From NCBI RefSeq assembly GCF_946477055.1, contig NZ_CAMKXG010000222.1, forward strand, positions 1 through 5,958: DNA of 5,958 nt, given 5' to 3'. The notes under the pieces are model-generated. The model searched no databases. It saw only the letters and a program-made list of their open reading frames with translations, and had not been told where the DNA came from. A program made the translations under genes and the position numbers. The first letter of the stretch is position 1, and every line of letters begins with the position of its first letter. Positions 1 to 5,958 of this stretch are shown here, one piece after another. The stretch comes from Lonsdalea britannica. Lineage in GTDB: Bacteria > Pseudomonadota > Gammaproteobacteria > Enterobacterales > Enterobacteriaceae.

Positions 1-1
1 T

Positions 2-1483
2 CTTGATGCCAACAGTTCGCACGTCGACGCCGTGACCGGCGCCACCGAGCAAAGCGAAGCCATCAAGAAAGCCGTCACCAAGGCGATGACGAAGTCGTTT
101 AAAGAAGCGATTATCGAAGAGGGCGGTAACCCGGACGAAGTTCAGCAGTACGATGTCGTGGTCGTCGGCAGCGGCGGCGCGGGTCTGGCGACAGCCATTC
201 AGGCTGCCGATGATGGCGCTAAAGTGCTGATCGTGGAAAAAATGCCGGTGATTGGCGGGAATACGATCAAAGCGTCTGCAGGGATGAATGCTGCGGAAAC
301 GCGTTTCCAGAAAATCAAAGGCATCGTCGACGATAAAGAGCTGTTCTACAAAGAAACGCTGAAAAGCGGCCAGAACAAGAACAACCCTGAACTGGTGAAA
401 TACTTCGTTGAACACGCTCACGAAGCCATCGACTGGCTGGCTGATCGCAACATCGAGCTGAGCGACCTGACGACCACGGGTGGGATGAGTGTCGACCGTA
501 CTCACCGTCCGGCCAGCGGCGCGGCAGTGGGCGGCTACCTGATCAGCGGACTGGTGAAAAACCTTAACCAGCGCAACATCGACGTGATGCTCGAAACGTC
601 CGTTACCGAAATTTTGCAGGAAGACGGCAAGGTTTCCGGCGTTCGCACCATCAATGACGAAAACGAAGAACGTGTTATTCCGACGAAAACCGTCATCATG
701 GCGACCGGCGGATTCAGCGCCAACCAGGATCTGGTTGTGAAATACCGCCCGGACCTGAAAGGCTTCGTGACGACCAACCATAAAGGCGCAACGGGTAGCG
801 GGATCACGCTGCTGGAAGCGCTGGGCGCGGATACCGTCGACATGGGCGAAATTCAGATCCACCCGACGGTGGAGCAAAATACGTCTTATCTGATCTCTGA
901 ATCTATTCGCGGTGGCGGTGCCATTCTGGTTTCCCAAAGTGGTCAGCGTTTCTTCAATGAATTGGAAACGCGTGACAAGGTGTCTGCCAGCATCATCAAT
1001 CTGCCGGAAAAATATGCCTATATCGTCTTTGATGATCACGTCAAAGAGAAAAACATGGCGGTCGGCGAATATGTGGCTCAGGGCTTTGTCGAAGTCGAAG
1101 ACTCTATCGCGGCGTTGGCAGACCGGTTGCAAATTGAACCCGCTGAGCTGACGAAAACCATCGAACGCTTCAACACGTTCGTTGAAAAACAGCATGATGA
1201 CGACTTCGGCAGAACGACCGCGTTGCGTAACCCGATCAACAAAGGACCGTTCTACGCCATCAAGATCGCCCCGGGCGTTCACCATACGATGGGTGGCGTG
1301 GTCGTTAACACCGCGGCCGAGGTGCTGGATAACAATAAAGATGTTATTCAGGGTGCCTACGCGGCGGGTGAAGTGGTCGGCGGCATTCACGGCGCCAACC
1401 GTATCGGGGGCAACGCCGTGGCTGATATCATCATCTTCGGTATTCAGGCCGGTAAACAAGCTGCGGCCTATGCGAAACGGTAA
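2..1483 (+). CDS. Fumarate reductase-type flavoprotein with covalent-FMN domain (5'-truncated by window)
   Basis: Partial gene: the frame is already open at base 2, so the GTG at 32 is an internal Val codon and 493 residues are visible. The visible part opens with the end of an FMN_bind domain. Its motif DAVTGAT (26-46) is the ApbE target, and the Thr at 44-46 is the predicted FMN attachment site. A FAD_binding_2 domain follows, with GSGGAG (167-184) and VEK after the second strand. Residues mapped from family knowledge onto Shewanella Fcc3 catalysis are all present: Gln and His in IQIHPT (His 860-862), Glu and Arg in ESIRGGG, the proton-donor Arg in ELETRD (971-973), His in VHHTMGG (1283-1285) and Arg in GANRIGG (1400-1402). 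The likely reaction is fumarate to succinate. The downstream ApbE lacks a signal peptide, so a cytoplasmic enzyme is inferred, like the Klebsiella NADH:fumarate oxidoreductase, whose N-terminal NADH-oxidising domain would lie upstream here. Acrylate, cinnamate or urocanate reductases are related alternatives. Confidence 0.92.
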   Translation, partial: LDANSSHVDAVTGATEQSEAIKKAVTKAMTKSFKEAIIEEGGNPDEVQQYDVVVVGSGGAGLATAIQAADDGAKVLIVEKMPVIGGNTIKASAGMNAAETRFQKIKGIVDDKELFYKETLKSGQNKNNPELVKYFVEHAHEAIDWLADRNIELSDLTTTGGMSVDRTHRPASGAAVGGYLISGLVKNLNQRNIDVMLETSVTEILQEDGKVSGVRTINDENEERVIPTKTVIMATGGFSANQDLVVKYRPDLKGFVTTNHKGATGSGITLLEALGADTVDMGEIQIHPTVEQNTSYLISESIRGGGAILVSQSGQRFFNELETRDKVSASIINLPEKYAYIVFDDHVKEKNMAVGEYVAQGFVEVEDSIAALADRLQIEPAELTKTIERFNTFVEKQHDDDFGRTTALRNPINKGPFYAIKIAPGVHHTMGGVVVNTAAEVLDNNKDVIQGAYAAGEVVGGIHGANRIGGNAVADIIIFGIQAGKQAAAYAKR

Positions 1484-1510
1484 CGTCGAGTCATAGCGTT
1501 CGTAGTCCAC

Positions 1511-1550
1511 AGGCGGGGCAAAGTTGTCAACTTTGCCCCGCCTGCGTTTT
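1511..1550 (+). terminator. Strong intrinsic terminator after the flavoprotein gene
   Basis: A perfect 16-bp inverted repeat (1511-1526 and 1528-1543, one central base) starts 28 bases after the flavoprotein stop codon. In RNA it would form a GC-rich stem of about 13 bp with a short loop, followed by GCGTTTT. It works for + strand transcripts only, because no T run follows on the other strand. It lies between the flavoprotein and its FMN transferase, so the transferase should be made from partial read-through or from its own promoter. Confidence 0.9.
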
Positions 1551-1553
1551 AAT
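1524..1553 (+). promoter_or_regulatory. Candidate apbE promoter nested inside the terminator
   Basis: TTGTCA (1524-1529, five of six matches to the sigma-70 -35 box) is followed after 18 bases by TTTAAT (1548-1553, five of six matches to the -10 box). The -35 box sits at the top of the terminator hairpin and the -10 box overlaps its T run. Transcription would begin near 1560, after the ATG at 1552, so the apbE start at 1603 would then have to be used. This is read from sequence only; chance similarity is possible. Confidence 0.4.
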
Positions 1554-1602
1554 GGCATCCATCATTAGCGATGTTTTTCCCTCCAACCGCGACGGTGCTT
1601 TT

Positions 1603-2574
1603 ATGACGACCTCTGAAGACAACCACTTTTCCTATGCCGCCACATTGATGGGGACGCGAATTTCCTTAACGCTCTTTGAGCTGAATGAGGAATTGGTCGT
1701 TCAGGCCTTTAAGCGCATCAAACGCCTGGAAGATTTGCTCACGGTAAATCGCTCCCCGTCGGAAGTGATGAATATCAACCACGCGGCGGGTCAGCATCCG
1801 GTGGCGGTGAGTCCCATCGTCTATCAGCTGATTAAACGCGCCCTGCAGGTGAGCCTGCTGGACAACAGTCATTTCAATTTCACCATTGGTCCTCTCGTCA
1901 AGCTGTGGAAAATTGGTTTCAGCGGTAATACGGTGCCTGACGCGGCGGACATTCAGCAGCGGCTTGCTCTGACGGATCCGCGCCATGTGATCCTGAACGA
2001 TGAAGATCGCTCTGTGTTCCTCCTGCAGGAAGGTATGGAGATCGATCTCGGCGCTATCGCCAAAGGTTATATCGCCGATGTCATCAAAGGCTTTCTTCGG
2101 CAAAACGGTGTTGAGGATGCACTGTTGAATCTGGGAGGCAACGTGCAGGCGATGGGGCGGTCGTTGAACGATCCTCAGGGGCGCTGGAGTATCGGCCTTA
2201 AAAAACCGTTCGCTGAGCAGGGGGAGTTGATCGGCGCAATGCACGTGATCGATAAATCCGTGGTGACCTCGGGTACTTACGAGCGCTACTTCACCCTCGA
2301 CGGCGAGCGGTATCACCACATTCTGGACCCGCAATCGGGCTACCCGCTGAATAATGAATTGGACAGCGTCACCATCGTGTCGGACGAATCCATCGACGGC
2401 GATATCTACACCACGCTGATGTACGGCATGGGGGTCAAGGCTGGGATCGCCTACCTGCAAGATCATCCCGGTATTAGCGCCATTTTCGTGACGAAAGATC
2501 GGCAGATCATTCTGTCGCCAAATCCCCACTACGAGTTTGAATTGCTAGATAGCTCTTATACGGTCGTCGGATAA
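1603..2574 (+). CDS. apbE: ApbE-type FAD:protein FMN transferase, cytoplasmic
   Basis: Uses FAD and a divalent metal to attach FMN to Ser/Thr in the D-x-x-S/T-G-A-T motif of FMN_bind domains; the gene directly upstream encodes that motif. Conserved family blocks, numbered from the ATG at 1552, are MGTRISL (33-39), FNFTIGPLVKLWKIGF (108-123), EIDLGAIAKGY (163-173), NLGGN (193-197), TSGTYERYF (239-247), HHILDPQSGYP (255-265) and the metal-site region DGDIYTTLM (282-290). I prefer ATG 1603 (323 aa). ATG 1552 directly abuts the terminator T run, has no ribosome-binding site and adds 17 residues unlike the family; 1603 has only a weak GGTG upstream. No signal peptide or lipobox is seen, unlike periplasmic ApbE, so it should act in the cytoplasm. 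No intrinsic terminator is visible after it. Function is near certain; the start is moderately sure. Confidence 0.93.
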   Translation: MTTSEDNHFSYAATLMGTRISLTLFELNEELVVQAFKRIKRLEDLLTVNRSPSEVMNINHAAGQHPVAVSPIVYQLIKRALQVSLLDNSHFNFTIGPLVKLWKIGFSGNTVPDAADIQQRLALTDPRHVILNDEDRSVFLLQEGMEIDLGAIAKGYIADVIKGFLRQNGVEDALLNLGGNVQAMGRSLNDPQGRWSIGLKKPFAEQGELIGAMHVIDKSVVTSGTYERYFTLDGERYHHILDPQSGYPLNNELDSVTIVSDESIDGDIYTTLMYGMGVKAGIAYLQDHPGISAIFVTKDRQIILSPNPHYEFELLDSSYTVVG

Positions 2575-2585
2575 ACGGGCGGCTG

Positions 2586-2706
2586 CCGTCATGATCGCCT
2601 ATGCCGAGATTCGAGTTGTTATATTTCGCCATGACAGCGATTGAAAGGCGTGTTTCCGGTTCACCGGTTGGGCGTTGGCGAGACATCGCCATTGGTGTCA
2701 TGACGG
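2586..2706. repeat. Candidate small palindromic element (MITE-like) with imperfect terminal inverted repeats
   Basis: The ends are inverted copies: 2586-2607 matches the reverse complement of 2686-2706 at 18 of 21 positions with one bulged base. The outermost nine bases, CCGTCATGA, are perfect. The element is about 121 bp and begins 11 bases after the apbE stop codon. The interior contains a small CCGGT-TC-ACCGG hairpin (2656-2667). No clear target-site duplication is visible. It could be a non-autonomous element or a dispersed intergenic repeat, or simply a chance structure; a genome-wide copy count would decide. Confidence 0.45.
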
Positions 2707-2741
2707 GGAAAAACTGAGAATGCTTTCTGATACGGAGAAAC

Positions 2742-2776
2742 AAAAAATCCCGACGTCCATTTCTGAACGTCGGGAT
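2742..2776 (-). terminator. Intrinsic terminator of the siderophore receptor gene
   Basis: On the minus strand, ATCCCGACGT and ACGTCGGGAT (2747-2756 and 2767-2776 on the + strand) form a perfect 10-bp stem with a 10-base loop. It is followed by six T residues (complement of 2742-2747). The hairpin starts 18 bases past the receptor stop codon. It serves the minus strand only, so it does not stop apbE transcripts arriving from the other side. Confidence 0.9.
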
Positions 2777-2794
2777 CTCGGAGCGGGCAGGGCG

Positions 2795-5011
2795 TTAGAA
2801 ATCGTAGCTCATGGAGACCTTAAGCGTACGCGGTTCGCCTTCGAAGACATACACGCCGTAGTCCTCAACGCCAGACCAGTACTTCTCATTGGTCACGTTG
2901 TTCAACGCGACGCGCCAGACCATTTCGTTCTGATCCTGATTGACGCGCGTCCGGTAGCGCAGACCCACGTCCAGCGTGGTGTAGCTATCGAGTTTTTTGG
3001 TGTTGGCCGCGTCGGCATATTGTGAACCTGAGTGATTCAGCTGCGCCGTCGCGGTCAGACCGTCCACCGGTTTGATGTCGTACTCCGCGCCCACGACGCC
3101 GTAAAAACGAGGAACCCCGATGGCATCGTTGCCGTTATTAGCGCCGTTGGCGGTTTTGGTTAACTCAGGATCCAACCAGACCGTGCTGGCGTTCAGCCGG
3201 ACGCCCAACACCGGTTCGCCAAAGACGCTCATTTCCAGCCCGCGGTTACGCTGCTCGCCGTCTACGCTGTAGCGGTTGCTGGCGCTATCGAGGATGGCCG
3301 ACGGTTTTTTAATTTCAAACAGCGACATTGAACCGCCCACGCGACCCATATCGACCTTGACGCCCACTTCATTTTGCTTCGAATGGATAATACCGGTACT
3401 TTGACCCGCATTGGCCGCCGTATCGGGCGCGATGCTGCCCGGTTGCAGGCTTTCCGTGTGATTCGCATACAGCGACAGCTGTTCCCACGGTTTATAGACG
3501 ACGCCGTAGGTCGGCATCCAGCGGCTTTCCGTAAAGCGTGAGTCCGCGTCTTCCTCGCCAGTAGCGTTACTGTAGTTGCGAACCACCACTTTTTGATGAC
3601 GTCCGGCGACGGTGAACAGCAATTGGTCATTCAACACGCCGAGCGTATCGCTCAGCAACACGCCCTGCGTACGAGAGCGGCTCGTGGTGAGCGGATCGGC
3701 GTAGCGTCCGCCCCACAAGGCGTTGTCCGGCATGGCGACGTCGCTGTTGTGATAAATGTTGGTGGTCGGGTTGTCGAACGACATGCCCCAGGCGGTGCGC
3801 GTACGCTGAGTTTGCGCGGAATAGCCTACATTGACGCGATGCGATACGAAGCCGGTGTTGAACTGGCCCCGCAGCCCAGCCATGCCGCTGAAGTCATCAA
3901 TGATGTTATTGGTATCGAGGCGAGACGCGGTCGCATCGCCATTGTCGCTGGTCAAGGTGGGCGAAGAGTAGGTGCCCATTTCATTGGCATGCTGTCCGCC
4001 TAGGGCGGCGTAAGTTGTCCAGCTATCGTTCAGATCGAACTCGGCGCGCGCCATTCCGAACTTGTTGGAGATATCGCTGTAAGCCCACTTTTGTGAGTAG
4101 TTGCGGGTATTGCTGGGGACGGCGGGGATGTCGTCCAATGCGCTGATATTTATACCCATTTCGCTGCCGTGGAACGTTTTTTTCTGGTAGCCCAGATCCA
4201 ACGAGGTTCGGAAGCGGTCGCCGCGATAATCCAGTCCCAGAGAGGCCAATGTAGTGCGACGTTTATCGTCATCCACGGCCGCTTCCCCTTCGCGGTGAAC
4301 CACATTCATGCGGACGCCGAACTGATTGTCATCGCCGAAACGACGGCCCAGATCCAGACTGCCGCCCACCTGAGACGAGGAGGTGTAATCCACGCCTACG
4401 CGGGTTGTCGGCGTGTCTTCCGCGCGTTTGGGTTCCAGGTTGATCATGCCGCCGACGGCGCTGGTGGCCGCTCCGTTGACCAGTGAATTGGCGCCTTTGA
4501 AAACTTCTATGCGGTCGAGCATCTGGGTATCGACCACCTGACGCGGCACCACGCCCGCAAGACCGCCCATGGTCATATCATCGCCGTCTAGCTTAAAGCC
4601 GCGAATCCGATATGTTTCCGCCACGTTGCCGTAACCCTGAACCGCCTGCACGCCCGCATCGCTGTGGAGCAGCTCGGCAACGGTTTTCGCCTGCTTGTCC
4701 TGCACCATTTTGGCGGTATAGCCCACCACGTTAAACGGCACATCCATGGCCTTCTGTTCACCGAGCATCCCCAGACGACCGCCGTTCGCGACCTGACCAT
4801 CCAGATAGGCGGGAACCAGCGCATCGCCGCCGGGCCGGAAGTTCTCTGCCTCGCTTGCCTGCACCACGATCGTATCTTTTGAATCGGTCTTGGCATCGGC
4901 GTCAGCTTGGGTCGGTGTCGTTGCGGCGGCAGCCGTCTGAACGAAAGAGCCTACCGCCAGCGCCAGCAAGGTTTTACGTAAAGGCATGGATGTGTTTTTG
5001 ACGTTATACAT
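2795..5011 (-). CDS. TonB-dependent ferric siderophore receptor
   Basis: Outer-membrane gated channel that binds a ferric siderophore and imports it with energy from TonB-ExbBD. From ATG 5011 it is 738 aa, a normal length. Residues 1-30 are a Sec signal peptide (PLRK, then the hydrophobic LLALAVGSF, then QTAAAA). DTIVV at 46-50 is a likely TonB box. The plug domain covers about 88-196, with DVPFNVVGYT, YRIRGF and RIEVFKGANSLVNGAATSAVGG. The rest is a 22-strand-type barrel, with LNNVTNEKYW near the end and a C-terminal SYDF typical of outer-membrane proteins. The frame stays open to a TTG at 5047, but the preceding residues add nothing to the signal peptide. ATG 4987 also leaves a good signal peptide, so the start is open between 5011 and 4987. 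Plug features recall FcuA-like ferric-hydroxamate receptors, but the ligand cannot be read from sequence. No siderophore synthesis or ABC transporter genes are adjacent. Confidence 0.96.
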   Translation of the reverse strand: MYNVKNTSMPLRKTLLALAVGSFVQTAAAATTPTQADADAKTDSKDTIVVQASEAENFRPGGDALVPAYLDGQVANGGRLGMLGEQKAMDVPFNVVGYTAKMVQDKQAKTVAELLHSDAGVQAVQGYGNVAETYRIRGFKLDGDDMTMGGLAGVVPRQVVDTQMLDRIEVFKGANSLVNGAATSAVGGMINLEPKRAEDTPTTRVGVDYTSSSQVGGSLDLGRRFGDDNQFGVRMNVVHREGEAAVDDDKRRTTLASLGLDYRGDRFRTSLDLGYQKKTFHGSEMGINISALDDIPAVPSNTRNYSQKWAYSDISNKFGMARAEFDLNDSWTTYAALGGQHANEMGTYSSPTLTSDNGDATASRLDTNNIIDDFSGMAGLRGQFNTGFVSHRVNVGYSAQTQRTRTAWGMSFDNPTTNIYHNSDVAMPDNALWGGRYADPLTTSRSRTQGVLLSDTLGVLNDQLLFTVAGRHQKVVVRNYSNATGEEDADSRFTESRWMPTYGVVYKPWEQLSLYANHTESLQPGSIAPDTAANAGQSTGIIHSKQNEVGVKVDMGRVGGSMSLFEIKKPSAILDSASNRYSVDGEQRNRGLEMSVFGEPVLGVRLNASTVWLDPELTKTANGANNGNDAIGVPRFYGVVGAEYDIKPVDGLTATAQLNHSGSQYADAANTKKLDSYTTLDVGLRYRTRVNQDQNEMVWRVALNNVTNEKYWSGVEDYGVYVFEGEPRTLKVSMSYDF

Positions 5012-5026
5012 AGTTCGCTTAACTAT
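5010..5026 (-). promoter_or_regulatory. Inverted repeat overlapping the receptor start codon
   Basis: ATAGTT and AACTAT (5010-5015 and 5021-5026) are perfect inverted copies around a five-base spacer. In the receptor mRNA the hairpin would take in the first two bases of the AUG at 5011 and place the only purine-rich stretch upstream (AAGCG) in the loop. It could limit translation or be a protein-binding site. It is short and AT-rich, so chance is a real alternative. Confidence 0.3.
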
Positions 5027-5047
5027 AAAGAAAGGTGGAAATGGCAA

Positions 5048-5580
5048 ATCCCGTTTCCGGGGCGTTTTTATTGATTCAACATTGCAGGCCGGGTTGCTTG
5101 TGACCTGACCGTAGGTACGGTTCAGTTCTCTAAACCCGTAACATGCTGAATCTCCAGCTGATATCTTGTTTGAGTTCTATAGCTTCCCTTGATGATTTCA
5201 TGTGCGACAGGAGGGCATGTCCGGTATGACCCTGCGATGCAGCCGAGATCTGGGGGCTATGCAGAGCAGGTGGCTTCGTGCTCTCACTTCCTGCGTTAGC
5301 GCGCCTGTCTGACAACGTTAACCATTCACTTCCCTAGGTTCGTATCGTGCTTATAGCATTGAAAAACCACGAAAAGGGTTGCTTGCATTTCGCATCGACA
5401 GCGTCAGCACGCACCATCATATGCAGGTCTAAACAGCCGTTGTTAGCCGAGCCACGCTTGCCTGGATAGCGGTCAGAGCAAGACAGAGGATAAATCATCG
5501 CAATTAAAAATAAGAACTATACGCATCCGCGTTACGCGATCAAGGGATTTGTGGAAACTGGGGGGAAGGTGGATGTCACT
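5048..5580. other. Long intergenic region without a convincing gene
   Basis: Upstream region of the receptor on its 5' side. Both strands have frequent stops and only short open stretches with poor starts. I see no tRNA, no recognisable transposase remnant and no clear Fur box. Small structures seen are a 6-bp stem AGAGCA/TGCTCT (5263-5284), a 5-bp stem CTTGC/GCAAG (5457-5482), and a 10-base direct repeat GGGTTGCTTG at 5091-5100 and 5376-5385. The receptor promoter should lie in its left half but no strong sigma-70 match stands out. Confidence 0.6.
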
Positions 5581-5617
5581 TCGTTTTATAACACACGTAT
5601 TTTAGTTATATCTTTTT

Positions 5618-5630
5618 AGATTTATAATCT
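5618..5630 (+). promoter_or_regulatory. Candidate promoter -10 box for the reverse-transcriptase-like gene
   Basis: A perfect TATAAT (5623-5628) lies 90 bases before the ATG, in very AT-rich DNA, and would start transcription near 5635. No good -35 box sits at the right distance; the best is TTTAGT at 5601-5606. The box also lies inside a short inverted repeat, AGATT-TAT-AATCT (5618-5630). Confidence 0.4.
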
Positions 5631-5653
5631 ATCTCAGGGGCTGTTTATATATT

Positions 5654-5676
5654 CTGATTGATTAAAATCAGTTTTT
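5654..5676 (+). terminator. Weak terminator-like hairpin in the leader of the last gene
   Basis: CTGATT and AATCAG (5654-5659 and 5666-5671) form a 6-bp stem with a six-base loop, followed directly by five T residues. The stem has only two GC pairs, so it would be a weak terminator. Located between the candidate TATAAT promoter and the gene start, it could end a short leader RNA or act as an attenuator, or be chance in AT-rich DNA. Confidence 0.3.
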
Positions 5677-5705
5677 GGTAAAAGCATTTTTTATTATTTT
5701 ACATC

Positions 5706-5712
5706 AAAGGTG
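5706..5712 (+). promoter_or_regulatory. Ribosome-binding site of the last gene
   Basis: AAAGGTG ends six bases before ATG 5719 and matches the Shine-Dalgarno core. It fixes 5719 as the start: the in-frame GTG at 5710 overlaps this site and has nothing suitable upstream, and an in-frame stop (TGA 5659-5661) closes the frame further up. Confidence 0.7.
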
Positions 5713-5718
5713 CATAAC

Positions 5719-5958
5719 ATGAGGCTAAAAAAGTTACTTAAACATGGATATTTTCCCATACAATTACCACCGTATTTTAACACGTTGAACTTTTCAAAAA
5801 AAATAAACGTGATATCAAGGAAATGGGAGGCGAGGACCCAGCAACCTCTTACAAAAGGTGAGAAATATTCAGTGGCTCGCTCTTCTTATTATCGAAGGAT
5901 GACAGCGATACTAAATCCAATAGGTTATTATTATTTGGCTTTTGAAATAGATAAACAT
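5719..5958 (+). CDS. Probable bacterial reverse transcriptase, antiphage (DRT/Abi) type; N-terminal 80 residues, 3'-truncated by window
   Basis: Partial gene running off the window. The first residues, MRLKKLLKHGYFPIQLPPYF, followed by NTLNFS, resemble the N-terminal 'GYFP-x-x-LPP-x-F' opening of bacterial RNA-directed DNA polymerases of the 'unknown group' and abortive-infection classes. Residues 49-80 (KYSVARSSYYRR, then ILNPIGYYYLAFEIDKH) fit the early RT block, normally a basic RR followed by a hydrophobic-NP stretch and a helix leading to the first catalytic strand. This assignment rests on remembered family patterns; the YxDD catalytic motif lies outside the window. Known relatives protect against phages, often with a companion protein or a non-coding RNA encoded upstream. 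The DNA is strikingly AT-rich and uses AGG, ATA and CTA codons unlike the genes to the left, which points to horizontal transfer. The start is supported by an AAAGGTG ribosome-binding site. A non-defence RT such as a retron RT remains possible. Confidence 0.68.
   Translation, partial: MRLKKLLKHGYFPIQLPPYFNTLNFSKKINVISRKWEARTQQPLTKGEKYSVARSSYYRRMTAILNPIGYYYLAFEIDKH

Noticed and set aside
535..843. Open frame of 102 codons on the minus strand inside the flavoprotein gene
   Set aside because: Lies fully antisense to the conserved FAD-binding domain and has no recognisable protein features; the same holds for the + frames at 912-1151 and 1182-1496.
1666..2529. Open frame of 287 codons on the minus strand opposite apbE
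   Set aside because: Long, but antisense to an unambiguous ApbE with all family motifs; its translation has no domain-like pattern.
2507..2743. Open frame of 78 codons on the minus strand spanning the apbE end and the inverted-repeat element
   Set aside because: Starts at TTG, overlaps apbE antisense, lies downstream of the receptor terminator and has no ribosome-binding site. The open frame is better explained by the repeat-like element's composition.
3593..4486. Plus-strand open frames (3593-4003 and 4169-4486) opposite the receptor
   Set aside because: Antisense to the conserved beta-barrel coding sequence; they have no ribosome-binding site or protein-like motifs.
5049..5069. Hairpin CCCG-TTTC-CGGG followed by GCGTTTTT on the + strand
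   Set aside because: Looks like a small terminator, but the stem is only four pairs plus a wobble, and no + strand gene ends nearby. On the minus strand it lies in the receptor leader without a T run.
5189..5206. Fur-box-like TGATGATTTCATG upstream of the receptor
   Set aside because: Only the first half resembles the TGATAAT half-site; the second half does not match, so I do not call a Fur operator.
5130..5315. Minus-strand open frame of 61 codons upstream of the receptor
   Set aside because: TTG start with no well-spaced ribosome-binding site, low-complexity composition and no recognisable family. A small unknown protein cannot be fully excluded.

Overview
The window looks like a piece of an enterobacterial chromosome. 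Most of it is moderately GC-rich, with gene types familiar from Enterobacterales. A Dickeya/Pectobacterium/Serratia/Klebsiella-like source is my inference; no marker gene fixes the genus. The right end switches sharply to AT-rich DNA and looks horizontally acquired.

Left part (about 1-2574, + strand): the 3' portion of a soluble fumarate-reductase-type flavoprotein, cut by the window start. It begins inside an FMN-binding domain that carries the covalent-flavinylation motif DAVTGAT and continues through a complete FAD-binding/fumarate reductase domain. It is followed by an ApbE-type FMN transferase without a signal peptide. The pair fits a modification module: ApbE attaches FMN through a phosphoester bond to the Thr of the flavoprotein, giving a cytoplasmic fumarate (or related enoate) reductase, as known for Klebsiella. 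A strong intrinsic terminator separates the two genes. A plausible promoter for apbE is nested inside that terminator.

Middle (about 2575-5011): a short intergenic region holds a roughly 121-bp element with imperfect terminal inverted repeats, then a minus-strand terminator. Next comes a complete minus-strand TonB-dependent siderophore receptor, convergent with apbE. It has a signal peptide, plug, beta-barrel and C-terminal Phe.

Right part (about 5012-5958): about 700 bp without a convincing gene. From about 5580 the DNA becomes AT-rich and contains a perfect TATAAT box, small hairpins and a good ribosome-binding site. These lead into the first 80 codons of a + strand gene that runs off the window. 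Its start resembles the N-terminal region of bacterial reverse transcriptases of the antiphage (DRT/Abi/'unknown group') class. It is the most interesting item: a probable defence reverse transcriptase at the edge of an acquired island, possibly with a non-coding RNA in its leader. The RT catalytic motifs lie outside the window, so the class cannot be settled here.
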